The notes beneath the pieces are model-generated. The model made no database searches. It had not been told where the DNA came from and saw only the letters and a program-made list of their open reading frames with translations. A stretch of DNA of 64,000 nucleotides, taken from the NCBI GenBank assembly GCA_946807835.1, contig OX327691.1, positions 2,244,188 through 2,308,187 of the forward strand, given 5' to 3'. Source of the stretch: Ailanthus altissimus. Lineage: Eukaryota; Streptophyta; Magnoliopsida; Sapindales; Simaroubaceae. This document shows positions 36,726 to 49,339 of the stretch, piece after piece (the first letter of the stretch is position 1; each line of letters opens with the position of its first letter). Position numbers and translations under genes: made by a program.

Positions 36726-38062
36726 TAATAAGGGATTAAATGTACTATTATATCTATCACTCCAGACTTAAGTTTTGCTCTAAATTATAAATATTTGACT
36801 ATTTATTTGTGTTTTTGATCATATATAGGTTTATGAACCATGGCATGAAGATTCGGGATAAACCAGAAGTGAAACGAACAAGAAATGGTGGAGAAAGAGT
36901 AAAAACTGATGAACCAACCATACAGGTTTGCTCGAGCATTACGACACCCAATGTGATCCACCAAAAGACTGTTTTTAGGTCTGGGCACTACAGCTCTTGT
37001 GCGACAAAAGAAACACCCTCTCAATTCTCCTATTTCAACTTGGATTCGAAGCCCTTCACCCTTAAGGTTTTTAAAACCTATAAAAGCACTATTTTCTAAG
37101 CCAAAACATTGACTTTATCAGAGGCAAAACTTAGGAAAACAATTCATAACACAAAACAAGAGATCAAAGCTAAGAATTTAAGATTGCAAATCAAGATTGG
37201 TGCATTCAAGGATGAGATAGAGGCAATCTAGGGCATTAGCTTTGTGTTATTTCTTCCGTTTTTTAGTATTATGATCTCGTTCATCATGTTTTTCGTTAAA
37301 TGCTTTTATACTCTTGCATTTGTGATGAGCTAAACTCTTCTGATCTAGGGTTAGACTTTTGAACTTAATATGTAATTAGATTTTATTAACTCTTAGTTTA
37401 ATGAACTTAATATATTAAATTGATTCATTTTATCTTGTGTTTATTGCTTTCATTATATCTAACACATATCTTTAATGATTAAGGAACCATAATAAACTTG
37501 ACGAAGAAATTTACGTGTTTACCCTAGGATAGTTTGATGCATGATCATAGGGTGACAACTATAAGTTTCATGTAGGATAGAAATATACCTAGATGGCATG
37601 TATGGTGTGAATTAGACCCGTTCTTAATTAATTGCATTCTATTCGGATTATCATAGACATATAAGTAATTGTTAGAATGTGTAATATAGTCACTCGACCA
37701 TCGACTAAGACTTTTGATGAGATTAGTATTTAAGCCAACAATTATTATTGAGGGATTAACTAAGAAGTTAGTAAATCCAATGAAATTTTAGGAGATAATT
37801 CAAAACCCTAGATTGTTCTTAATTAGGGAATTCAACCATTTGCTTGCTCTTGATTAATATTAGGTTTAATTTGATAGAATTAGGTTAATTAGATTCCATT
37901 CTTATTTTGATTCATCTGGATAAAATTTAAGTATAACTAATTTTGATAATTGATTGAAAGAAATGGATTAATATTCCCTGTTGGAACGAAAACTTAGACT
38001 TAAATCCAATATTACTTGATACAATAGCATACACTTGTACTTAGCTATTATTGTATACACTA
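36726..38062 (+). repeat. 3' LTR of the Athila-like element
   Basis: 1337 bp, collinear with 16656-18055 but visibly diverged; about 75 bp of the GC-rich block is missing (near 36930). It ends TACACTA (CA to TA). The polypurine tract just upstream reads AAGTTTGGGGATAT. Confidence 0.88.
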
Positions 38063-38067
38063 ATAGG

Positions 38068-38917
38068 TCCATCGAATTAATCTACGTTACGCAATAACTG
38101 ATCGATTTAATCTACATTACATAATGCATTTATTTTAGAAACTATATTTATACATGAATAATAAATTTCATATATATATATAACATAAGCATAATTTAAA
38201 TTAATGCAAAAAGGAAATAAGAATAAATTACAGTAGAAAGAAAGATATAACAATCTCACCATTATTACAAAAGTGTGATATATTCTTATTGAATGATTGA
38301 ATTCAATTTCTCTAAGTCTCAAGTGTGCGAGTAAGTGCTTTTGTTTTTATAAATATTATAAAATTTAAATTTAAAATTTAGAATGGTGAGTCTCATATAT
38401 AAAACAAGGGTATCTCTATCAATTTATTAAGTATTTGGTTACAAAATTTATAAAATCTCATAGTTGGTTAAATTAAAAAAGGTTCCAAAAATTCGCTATT
38501 TACAAAAATTTTCCAAAAAAAATACTTGAGATTTAGGGGAATCAAATTAAATCATTTTACAAGAATATATCACATTTTTGTAATAAATGTGAGATTCTTA
38601 TGTCTTTCTTCCTATTGTAATTTAGTTTTATTTTATTTTGTATATTTAAAATTATGTCGATATTATATAAATATATATAAATAAAATTTCTTTTGTATGT
38701 ATAAATATAGTATTTATATGTCTTTAAAAAAATACATTGTGTAATATAGATTAAATTGCTTAGTTATGAGTATAAAAAATAATTAAAAATCAACCAAAAA
38801 AAATCACGACAAACTCATTTGGCATGATGGCCTATTGCACCAATATAAGGGCACGGTAGGAATATTGTGCCCATATGCAGGCAATATCAATATCATAATC
38901 TCTTTCCATAGATTCTG
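38068..38917. other. AT-rich spacer
   Basis: Very AT-rich, no recognisable frame or repeat partner. GTTACGCAATAACTGATCG and similar words near 38090 may mark an older insertion edge, but I cannot assign it. Confidence 0.5.
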
Positions 38918-39347
38918 TGTAATGCCCGAGCCCCACAACTAAGTAGATATTATTTGCTTTGCGCTTTACGCATGCGTCATTCACCCTCACGAATTTGCTT
39001 TTGGGCTTCACACAAGCGTCATTCACTCAAAACCCATTTACTTAGTTAAAAGGGGCCAAGCCTTATGAGCTATTCCAAGCTCATCTTCGCGAGCGATGTG
39101 AGATATGACAATCTCTCATCTTTTAGAACCTCGCGTCCATATAAAGGTCAACCAATCTGCACATCGGGTCACGAGCCCGCTTTGATAACATCTGTATCGT
39201 CTAGGCCCAACAACCAAGTAGGTATTGTCTGCTTTGGGCTTCACATACCCGTCTTTCACCCAAAACACGTCTACTTAGTTAGAAGGGGCCAAACCTATAA
39301 GCTATCACAAGCTCTTCTTCGCGAGCAATGTGAGATGTGACAATCTT
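38918..39347 (-). mobile_element. Miniature LTR element (TRIM/SMART-like)
   Basis: Two direct repeats, 38918 to about 39118 and 39193 to about 39347, share AACTAAGTAG/AACCAAGTAGG, TTTGGGCTTCACA, ACTTAGTTA.AAGGGGCCAA and TCGCGAGC.ATGTGAGAT. They start TGTAATGCCC and TGTATCGTCT. The ~75-bp interior carries GCTTTGATAACA at 39179-39190, a degenerate tRNA-Met primer site in reverse orientation, next to the right LTR. The whole element is only about 430 bp, with no coding capacity. Its right end abuts the next TRIM. Confidence 0.7.
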
Positions 39348-39700
39348 TGTAACACTCGAGATCCAAGATGCTTGAGGCTATAGATAGTAAGGCCAAGATG
39401 GATGAGGTGAGGGTGAAGTGAGGGTGAGGTGTTAGAATCCTACATCGCCTAGTTAGAGAAATTTTTTGGGCTATAAATGTAGACCCCACCTCAATTAATA
39501 TTAGGCCTTTGGGGGAGACTTAAGAATAAAATCGTGAGGGCTTAAGCCCAAAGCGAACAATATCATACTATATGGGAGCGGGCCGTTAAAAATGGTATTA
39601 GAGCTAGACTTACCTCACAGTATGGGTGGATGAGCCTACAGTCTAGGCTAAATATTAACATATACTTGTCGTGTGATCATTGAGGTCTAGCTTACACGGG

Positions 39701-41000
39701 TGATGTATGTAATAATAGTTAACCACAAGTGCTTGCTATTATATAAAGTAATATAGGATTTATATCCAAGTTATTATTTATACTGGGACTATTTAAACTA
39801 TTTCTTTCAATCAATTACTAAAATTAATCACACTTTAACTTTTATCTAGAAAAATCAAAATAAGAATTGAATCTAATTAAACTAATCTTATCAAATTAAA
39901 CTAAACCTAATATTAATTAAAAGCAAGCAAATGGTTGAATTCACCAATTAAGAATAATCTATGGTTTCGACTTATCCCCTATTATTTGATTGAATTTATT
40001 AACCTATCAATATAAATTGTTGGCTTAGACACTAATCTCATCATAAGCCTTTGTCGATGGTTGAGTAACTATATTACACATTTTAATAATTACCTATATG
40101 TCTATGGTAATCTGAATAAAATATAACTAATTAAGAATAGGTCTAAATCATACCATACATGCCATCTAGGTATATTTCTATCCTACATAAAATTCATAGT
40201 TGTTACCCTATGATCATGCATCAAACTATCATATGCTAAACACATAAATCCCTTTGTCAAATTCTTTATGGTTCCTCAATCATTCAAAATATGGCCAGAT
40301 ATAATGAAAATAATAAACACAAGATAACTTGAATCAATTATATGTATTAAGTTTATAAACTAAGAAAGTCAATAAAATCCAACCATGTATTAGGTTCAAA
40401 AGTCTAACCTTAGAAATAAAAACTTAGGTCATAGTGAAATAAAGAGTTCTAGAGCTTATTAAGAATAACATCATAAAAATTAGAAAGATAAGGAGTTGAA
40501 GAGATAAAACTAATTTTTATGCAGTCTTAAATCTTCTAGTCTTTTTAATTCTCCAAAAATTGCTCTTTCTCTCTTCTCTTCTCTCCTCTTAATTCTTCAA
40601 AATAGGCTTTTTGGTCTTTTATTTATAGGTTTATGTTTTCAAATTAGGGTAAAATATCAAATACAAATCAGATTATGATTTACTGTTTATGTGGTTATCG
40701 ATAATTGCACTATTCACATAGTGCCATGGTACTGGATTTTGGGTATCGAGGCGCTGTACACACTGTCTTCAGTGTTACGGGGCTAGTAGTGTAGCCCATC
40801 ATTGTAGCAGCTACTGTAATTGGGTATTGTAACAATTTTGATATTTTTGGCTTATTTTGTTTAGATTTTCATACGTATTTGCTTCTTTGACTTCAAACCT
40901 TCAAAATAACAATAAAATACATAAAAAGCTAAATAATCTTAATTTTAATAAATAAATATTAAGTTTAGAAGCTAGAAATATTAGACCTTAACCCTTATCA
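39701..41000 (-). repeat. 3' LTR of the second Athila-like element
   Basis: 1300 bp, matching both parts of the split 5' LTR. It contains the AATAGGCTTTTTGGTCTTTTATTTATAGG-type region near 40600 and a GC-rich block at about 40690-40800. Confidence 0.88.
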
Positions 41001-42640
41001 AATACACTCAAACTTAAGACCTTACTGTCCTCAACTAAAACAAAAACAAACATAAATACTCACAATTTATTATTGACTCAATAAAAACTCAAAACTAAAA
41101 CAAGCTAAGTTGATTAGATGATCAAAATATTTGTCTTAAAAGTTGTTGAAATGATACAAGTATTTTTAGAAATCAATAAACATTCTCTTAATAATTTATA
41201 ATACCATTCATCAAATTCTTCGTTCTTCCTTATAATTGATCACTTATGTGTGTGTTCAATAAGCAAGTAATTAGTCAAATGAAACTTAGATCTACTTAAT
41301 AACTTAAGAGAGTAAAAAAAATATGATGTCTCTGCATCTTTTAATTTATAATAACACTACCATAAACTTGCTTTTCATACTATTTTCTCTTAATGTAGAA
41401 AGACAAATGTTTAAGGATCCATTTAGGACTTTTCTTATCTTGTAACATAAGGCTAGGGTCAAGGTGGGATATAAAAGATATAAATATGAAGTTTAAATCA
41501 CACCATGAAAACTTAAACTTTACCTAGAAACCTCTTGATTCCTTTTCCTCCTTGATTTATCTCATTCCCAAAACTTATGATGTTTCTAATTTTCTTTAAT
41601 CACTTTTTTGCAAAGAATTTATTCTTTTCTTAAGCTGAGGGTATTGTAGAGTTAAAAGTATTTTTCTAATGGATACCCCCAAACTTAGATTGATAAGTAT
41701 CTTCAAGATTTATTGCTTTCCACTGCAGTACCCTTTTTATATAACCACAACCTTTTTTCTTTTAAGAGTATTTCTAAGTAAACTCAAGTTTATGATGTTA
41801 TGGGTAGTTTTAGGATAAATAAGCTTAATGCCTTAAAGGTTTGTAATGTAGTTAAACATAAAAAAAAGGGGGTATTTAGGCTCAAAAGGGGTAACTAGGG
41901 ATAAATATACATCTAAGGTAGGCTAGAAAGGCTTAATCGGTCCAAAGATGGCCTAATGTCATTTTTCTATTCATGTGTTTCTTAGGATTTCATCTCAAGT
42001 AGTAATCAAACAAGTTCTAGAGTATTAGTCTTTGAGATTGTGGTGTACTACTTAAGCAAAAGTATTTTTATGCAATAAAATTCAACTAATACATGCTTAA
42101 TTCAATGTGCTCAATAAAAAGTGATAAAAAATATGGTTGAATTCATCTCAAGATTCATGATATAAGAATTATTTCAAGTGTCTCTTATTTCTTAGAGACT
42201 TATAAAAATAAATTCAGTCAATATTCTATTTCTTATCATAAACTAATGATCATCATCTCAACTGCAAACTAACAACTAAAAAATATTAACCCATAAGACG
42301 ACTAATCAATATAAATGGCAAAAATAAACACAAGTCATGTGTTTCCTACCCCCAAAATTAAATTAGATATTGTCCCTAATGTCAAAAAATAAAAAATTAC
42401 AAATAAGAGACTTCCCCAGTAAGTGAAGATAAAGCATTACAACGTTGTTGTCTATTTATATGACTGCAACTTTGCTCTTAACGCTTGCTATTATTAACGC
42501 TACCTCTTTAAGTGCTTGAATTGCTGTTTTATTCCTAAAAAGAAAAGAACCTAAAGCAAATAAAACTGAAAATAAAGCAAATCTAAAATAAAAATTACTT
42601 GGGTTGCCTCTCAAGAAGCACTTGATTTAACGTCGTCGGT
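41001..42640 (-). other. 3' untranslated region of the second Athila-like element
   Basis: Non-coding. It is collinear on - with 20819-24280 plus 26517-27314 of the first element once insertions are ignored, for example the block ATACCCCCAAACTTAGATTGATA near 41680 and GGTCAAGGTGGGATATAAA near 41457. It provides an independent copy against which the insertions and duplication in the first element can be read. Confidence 0.75.
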
Positions 42641-42644
42641 TTGA

Positions 42645-44460
42645 CAGAGCTTCTTCTATTCTTATGGTGGATCAAAGGTGATGGTGGAAACATCGTATAT
42701 GATCTTGCTAGCCTTTCTCTCTTTCAACTTCCATATCTTTGCAATTAATACTTGGACAATAGCTTTCACCTCATTCTCCTTGCGCTTCTCCGAAAAGAAT
42801 TGAATATTAGATTGAGAAAATGAGTCTCTTATACCTTTCTCTTTGATCTTCTCATCGCGCTACTGCTCCTTTTTTTTTTCCTTCTATGCTTCAACACCTT
42901 CTTTCGGATGTGAGGATCCAATGTCTTTATGTCCCTGAGGTTCTTGGTACTTGGGTGTACCACATTAATGTTGAAATATTTTTCACTCTCTGATGGTATC
43001 TTGATTTCGTTGAAGACTTTGAAAGTGATAGTGTCTTCTTGCACTCTTATGGTAAACTCCTCTTTTTGTATATCTATGATTATTCGTCCAGTAGCTAGGA
43101 AGGATTTTCTAAGGATGATGAGAATCTTCTTGTCTTTTTCTAAGTCTAGAATGATGAAATCTGCAGGGAATATAAACTTCTCCACCTTCACTAGTACATC
43201 CTCTATGATTCTTTTCAGATATGCGAGAGATTGACCAGCAAGTAAGAATGTGACTTTGATAGTCCTTACTTCTCTCAAATGCAGCTTGTTGTAAATAGAG
43301 AGGGGTATGAGATTAATACTCGCTCCAAGTTTATATAGTGTTTTACTAATATCATGGTTTCCAATTAAGCACGGTATGGTGAAGCTCTTGGGATCCTTGA
43401 GCTTAGGAGGTAGCTTTTTTTTAAGAATGGTGCTACACTCATTTGTCAACGCTACGGTTTTATAATTCTCCAATCTTGTCTTTTTAAAAAGGATACTCTT
43501 TATGAACTTTACATAGTTGGGAATTTGTTCAAGTGCATTTGCAAAAAGAAGATTACTATGTAATTTCTTAAAAATTTAGAAAAATTTAGAAAAAAGCTTT
43601 TCTAATTTCTTCTTTTGCAGCTTTTAAGGAAATGGTGAGGGTGGAGTGCTTGACTGCATGGGCTGGCTTTGCATATTGTGATAGGTATTTTTTTTACTGA
43701 ATTTTCACTTTTTTACACTTCAGAATTTTGCTACACTTGAATACCGATTTTTTCCTTTTTATCTGCTAATATTTTTGCACTTTTCTGCATTTTTACACAA
43801 TTATTTGGACTGGTATGCTGTTGATTTCTATTTCTGCACTATGTTTGCACCTCTATAGCCTTTGAGGAAAAGTTATAGGTGGTTTATAAGGCTGCACATC
43901 ATTTATTGTACTATCTTCTCTTTCTCCTTCTCCTTCATCTTTGAAGGTAGTGGTTGAGGTGTGTTGTCATATAAGATCTTACCACTTTTCAAGTTGACGG
44001 CTTGGCATTGCTCTACATTTCTTCTTGGATTTGTTTTGGTGTTTCTCGGTAGAGCTCTTTGAGGTCTTCCAATGATGGTTTCTTTTCTTATGGTGGCTGA
44101 AATCTTATGGGATTTTTTGGTCTAAATGACTCTCCTTGGTTGTTACACCAAGAAAAGTTTGGAAGATTTCTCCACCTTAGATTGTATAGGCTTGATCTCA
44201 AAATTGTTGGCGTTAATGGTTGGTCACCAAATACTAGACTGAACACCATCTACAGTAGGGATTGCATATTATTTTAATGCTCTCTATGGTATCACAGGCT
44301 CAAACACTGGATTATTTATGTGATCATTGTTTTCCTCATTGTTTAATGATTGACATTGTTCATGTTGAAGCTTATGCGATGTTCTTTCGATCTCAAGATT
44401 GAAAAAAGTCAAGCTAGTACTTTTCGCCTTTCATATGAACTGTCAAAGCAAAATAAAAAT
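42645..44460 (-). pseudogene. Athila-like gag and protease, second copy
   Basis: Read on -. A Gag start near 44200-44450 is joined after a large deletion to SLEDLKELYRETPKQ (about 44050). The best-preserved part (43473-42829, 214 codons) is the protease region: LTNECSTILKKKLPPKLKDPKSFTIPC, then YKLGASINLIPLSIYNKLHL, then VLVKVEKFIFPADFIILDLEKD. The catalytic Asp of the usual CDLGAS is Lys here, so the enzyme is dead. The frame ends in ITFDPP-like sequence near 42660, followed by the TTGAGAGGCAACCCAAGT motif, the same junction as in the first element. Confidence 0.88.
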
Positions 44461-45236
44461 AAAATCAAAGTAAAAAGAAAAAATAAAATAAAATAAAATA
44501 AAAAAATTATGAATTAAAAGCAAGTAGTTTACTATTAGTATTGATCTAAAGAATATAAAAATTAGTCATCGGCAATGACACTAAAAACTTGATGTATGCA
44601 ATAATAGCTAAGCGCAAGTGTATGCTGTCATATAAAATAATATAGGATTTAAGTCCAAGTTATCGTTCCCACAAGACTATTTAATATATTTGTTTCAATC
44701 AATTATTGAAATTAATATTACTTTAACTTTTATCTAAAAAAATCAAAATAAGATTTGAATCTAATCAATCTAATCTTATCAAATTAAACTAAACCTAATA
44801 TTAATCAAAAGCAAATAAAGGTTAAATTCATCAATTAAGAATAATTTAAGGTTTCGACCTTTTCCCTAATATTCATTAGATTTATTAACCTCTTAGTTAA
44901 TCCCTTAATACAAATTATTGGTTTAGGCCTTAATCTTATTACAAGTCTATGTCGGTGGCGAGTGACTATATTACACATTCTAACAATTACTTAAATGTCT
45001 ATGGTAATTCGAATAAAATGTACTTTATAGAGAACGGGTCTAAATCATACCATACATGCCATCTAGGTATATTTCTATCCTACATGGAACTTATAGTTGT
45101 TACCTTATGATAATGCTTCAAACTATCCAAAGCTAAACACATAAATGCCTTTGTTAAGTTCATTATGGTTCTTCAATCATTTAAAATATTAGTCAAATAT
45201 AATAAAAGCAATAAACACAAGATAGCATGAATCAAT

Positions 45237-45680
45237 TAAAGAATCTAAAAAGTATAATGAAATTCTATGTATATTCAAGGTTGAAGAATGGTACATATTT
45301 ATATGCAAAGTAATATGACTGTTGGAACAAAAATAAGAAAAGAAATCTAGCTAATAAAGGATGATTCTATATAACCAATTATGGTAAATAATAACAGAGA
45401 AAAGAAATCTTGATAAGGAATTTATGTTGTCATATGAACTCTTTACTATCATGGTATTTTGACAAAGAATAAATTCCTTGTTTGTCATGCTGTATATGTG
45501 GTATTTTGTTAATGAATGGATTTCTTGCTGTCTTGCTGTGATATAGATGGATTTTTGTTGATTACTTGCTGCTATCATGCTATGATACGAATTCCTTACT
45601 AATTCTGTAATACAGATGGATTCTTTGCTGATTCCTTGTTGCTGTCATTTTATGATACGGATTCTTTGCTATGTTTATCA
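45237..45680 (-). repeat. 3' LTR of the minus-strand copia
   Basis: About 444 bp. The part from 45430 on holds a loose tandem array of GATTCCTTGCTG / TGATACAGATGGATTC units, repeated in the other LTR at 56510-56750. Confidence 0.85.
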
Positions 45681-45689
45681 AGCCCCCTC

Positions 45690-47105
45690 AAGCTGGCGAG
45701 CAAAAAAGTTTGTATTCCCAACTTGTCACAAAAATTACGAAATTGCATTTTGGATAATGGTTTAGTGAAAACCTCAGCGATTTGATCCTTTGAAAGAATG
45801 AATCTAGTTATCAAACAACCATTTGTAACATTTTCTCAAACAAAGTGGTAGCCAAGTTCAATGTGTTTTAATCTTGCATGAAATATTGGGTTGATCATCA
45901 TGTGTAGATTTTCATCAAGCAGTTGTAGAGTGTAAGATAGAGGAATTCTAATTTCACGAAAAAGATAAGTGATCCACATAAGTTCTGCTGTCGTTGAAGC
46001 CAGAGCCTTGTACTAAATTTCTGTTCTTGAACGTGATACTGTTGGTTGTTTCTTTGAGCTCCAAGACATACAATTGGCTCCTATAAATATGCAAAATCTA
46101 GTTGTGTTTCTTCTTGTATCAGGACAGTCAGCCCAATTCGTATCACAAAAACCAGATAATGCTAATGAATTTTGGTGGTAAAATCAAATTCCGTAGTCCA
46201 TAGTTCCTTTTAGATACCTGAATTCATTTAATAGCATGCATATTAGCTTCATTTGAACTTTTAAAGTCTTGATATACCTTATTAACAGCATAAACTATGC
46301 CAGGTCGAGTGAATGTAGGATATTAAAGAGCTTTAACTATCTTCCAACAAGTGGTTGGATTGACCAGGTTCTTGTCTGAGGGATGGTCTTGAGATTTTAC
46401 AGCTATTAAAGTTTAGATGCTATGGCATTCTATCATCTTGGTCTTCTTTAGAAGGTCTTTGATATACGTTGTTTAAGATAAGTATATCCCTCCCGAGATG
46501 TTTCAAATTTTTACTCTTCAAAAGTAGTGTAGTTTCCCTAAATCCTTAAGAGTGAATTATTTCCATAATTGTGAGACAAGTTGTTCAATGACAAAGTTGT
46601 TATTCGCTATAATCACTATATCATCAACATAAATTAAAAATAAGTGTTATTGAATTATTCTTATTAATATATAAAAAAAAAAAAGAGTCTGCCTTATAAT
46701 AAGTAAAACCAAGATTAAGAAGATATAGAGATAACCTATCAAATCAAGCACATGGTGCTTGTTTTAATCCATATAAGGATTTTTTTAACTTACACACATG
46801 ATCCAAGAAGCGTGGGTGCGAAAATATTGGTGGTTGTTCCATGAATATAGTCTTATTCAAAGACCATGCAAGATTGCATTTTTAACATTGAGTTGTCTCA
46901 TATACCATTATGATGTTAATGCAATTGCTAATATTACCCGAATTGTTGTTGGTATTATAACTGGGCTAAATGTCTCCTCATAGTCTATTCCTTGAGCTTG
47001 TATGTACCCTTGTGCTACTACACTTGCTTTGTACTAGTCCACTGTTCTATCTTTCTTGTATTTGATTTTAAAAACCCCTTTTGATCCTACAATATTGATC
47101 CATTC
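45690..47105 (-). pseudogene. Copia RT (C-terminal) and RNase H
   Basis: Read on -. The RT catalytic box YVDDIV lies at about 46611-46635 (LFLIYVDDIVII). RNase H follows with GFCDTNWADCPDTRRNTT (about 46130) and CMSWSSKKQPTVSRS (about 46050). The tail near 45700-45900 reads LKHIELGYHFV and FTKPLSKMQFRNFCDKLGI. Several stops. It joins the N-terminal RT part through the 49285-49339 segment once solo LTRs d and e are removed. Confidence 0.88.
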
Positions 47106-49279
47106 TGTTAGCATTGGTGCTTACGTGCCATCCCCGAATGTACATATACTTATATTTTTATACATGTGTACATTCTCATTAAATCGCTAATACTTATTTA
47201 AATTGTACTATGCAATGTAATATAACAGGCATTGTATGATCTGAAGAAGTTTAGATAAGAGCCCATAGTTGTCCATACTGAGTGATATAAATGCTAAATG
47301 TTAGCACAACTAATAGTTAGTTGGTTATAATACTCAGTAAAGATCCAAGAGTTGGAGCCTTGTCTATAATGGGATATAGACCTGGGAATATACTAGTAAT
47401 TGCTAGTTGTAAGAGTTACAATCAGGTGCCAGGAAATAACAGTTATGCAAGTATGTTCTCGAATATTGTCCCTGATTTATTTCTAATGATGCAAGTCTAT
47501 CGGTGGATACTTTTATATAGATCAGCATATCTCATTCCTGTAGGGTATAGATGGTTGTTCCTAACCGACCATGAGCTTGGAGCAAGTATTGACATATAGG
47601 TATCCAGTTATGACTGGATATAAGACAGACTCATGAGGGCCTCCGATAGACACCCTATATAAGCCGTCAATAGAGAGTCTTTTTGAGTTGAGTAATACAT
47701 GTGGTCCTTTAACTTGAGTGCCAGAGTGGGCTTGTAAGTGATCCACCATACTTTGGTTCCACATATGTCATAGACCTTTCATGATGTGACCGCTGGGTAT
47801 GGTCCGATGCTTATGGAGTTCGGTGTGTATAAATATGAGATCTGTTAGCTCGCATAGGGAGTTTGATATCCAAATGCTTCAAGACTATATCTCAAAAAGT
47901 CTTGTGGCCACAAGCATTAATCCCAAAAAAGAGTTTCTGCCAAAGTGAAATAATATGGCAAAAGAGTTTGCATATATTGTTTAGTGAGATACAAGTCTGG
48001 GGATAAGACATGGGGATTTAACGGTGAAAATCTATATCCCCAGCACATCTAGGATATCATAACGGAAGGACTATACGTATGCATTGTAACCTCAACTTGC
48101 ATGGTTCAATGCGCTGATTTCTATATTCGTGACGTGTGCGTGGGGCAATATTCACGGACTCATGAAATAGTTTCATTTGACGAATTGGGCGTGAACCTAG
48201 GGAGTCCCGCGATATGAAGTGTACTCGTTGTGCACTAAGGCAGTATACCAGATTAAATTATTTAATTTAGTAATATCCAGCACTATTTACGGGAATACGT
48301 GCATGTCGTATTTAAGCATTTAATACAACAATTAGTCAATGATTATTATTTACTAATTGTATAATGACACGTGATGCATTGATCCCTCGGTTGAGTTTAC
48401 CTAAGTGCGGGTATGGTGGGACTCATTAGGAATATACTTGGTAACTATTTATAAGGGGCAAAATGATAATTTTATACATTGATTATTTAATTGTTAAATA
48501 ATAAAAAATATCTCATTATAATATATTATTATATAACATAATATTATTATATTATAATGCCTTTGAGTTGTCATCCAATTTTTATATTATATTATTATTT
48601 TTTATAATAATATTATTTATTCAAAAGGTGGCCATGTTTTATTTTATAATATAAAATAAAATTATTTTATTTCATATAAAATATATATATACATTTTTGT
48701 GTGTGCCGAATGAGAGAAAATGAAAATTGTTTTCATTTTCTTTTAGGTGCCGAGAGAAGCAATTGAAAATTGCTTCAATTTTCATTTTGTGTTGAAACAA
48801 AAGGAAATTGTGGCCGACCATAAGAAAGTAAAAGGATGAAGAAATTGTTTCTTTTCTTAAATTTTAACTGTTGAAATTATGATTGATAATCTTCTCTTAT
48901 TAGCCTTACCATCAAATAACAACAAGCTATTGTTTTATTAATCAAGAGTTGATTAGTGGTAAACATATACCTTAGGGTTTAAGTGTTAAACCCAGTGTTG
49001 GATTTCGAGTTGTTGTTCTAGCTTACCAAGCCCATCGAGTTGGTGACTAGAACTGCCAACGAGTTGATCTCCAGACGGACTCCCAAGATACACGTGTATA
49101 ACGTTATATATTTTGGTGATTTTTCAACCCGTTAAATATATTAATATGATTAATATATTATTTATTGTGTTTATTGTATGATTTAATTATTTCGCAGCGT
49201 TAAATATGTATGAGATACGTATTTTATGCAATAAATACTATTGTACATACATATACCCACGTATATTAGATCCCTGACA
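47106..49279 (+). repeat. Solo LTR d of the TGTTAG family
   Basis: 2174 bp, starting TGTTAGCATTGG and ending CCCTGACA. Flanks cattc (47101-47105) and ccttc (49280-49284) differ by one base, fitting an aged target duplication. It interrupts the RT of the minus-strand copia. Confidence 0.88.
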
Positions 49280-49339
49280 CCTTCAGGTCTTGGAATAAGT
49301 GTCTAGGTCTCATTTTGTTGGAGGGCTTGTAGTTCTTCT
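49280..49339 (-). pseudogene. Copia RT fragment between two solo LTRs
   Basis: Sixty bases on - encode a LQALQQNET...IPRPEG-like stretch, the usual start of copia RT. It is what remains of the host between LTR d and LTR e. The frame runs on into 47105 and below when LTR d and one target copy are removed. Confidence 0.7.

Larger units (their letters stand above)
16656..38062 (+). mobile_element. Athila-like gypsy element without pol, inflated by nested insertions
   Basis: LTRs 16656-18055 (1400 bp) and 36726-38062 (1337 bp) face the same way and start TGATAAGGGATTAAATG and TAATAAGGGATTAAATG. The target duplication atagg is at 16651-16655 and 38063-38067. A primer site of the Athila type (TGGCGAAGTTGTCGGGG, tRNA-Asp-like) is at 18062-18078. 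The polypurine tract AAGTTTGGGGATAT is at 36711-36724. Gag and protease relics lie at 18296-20818, but no RT, RNase H or integrase of this element was found. About 13.7 kb of the 21.4 kb is later insertions: solo LTRs at 21558-23757 and 24286-26516, and a copia element at 27320-36549. Confidence 0.9.

Noticed and set aside
39065..39340. 91-codon frame on + across the miniature LTR element
   Set aside because: It spans two direct LTR-like repeats and the primer site, so it is not a gene.
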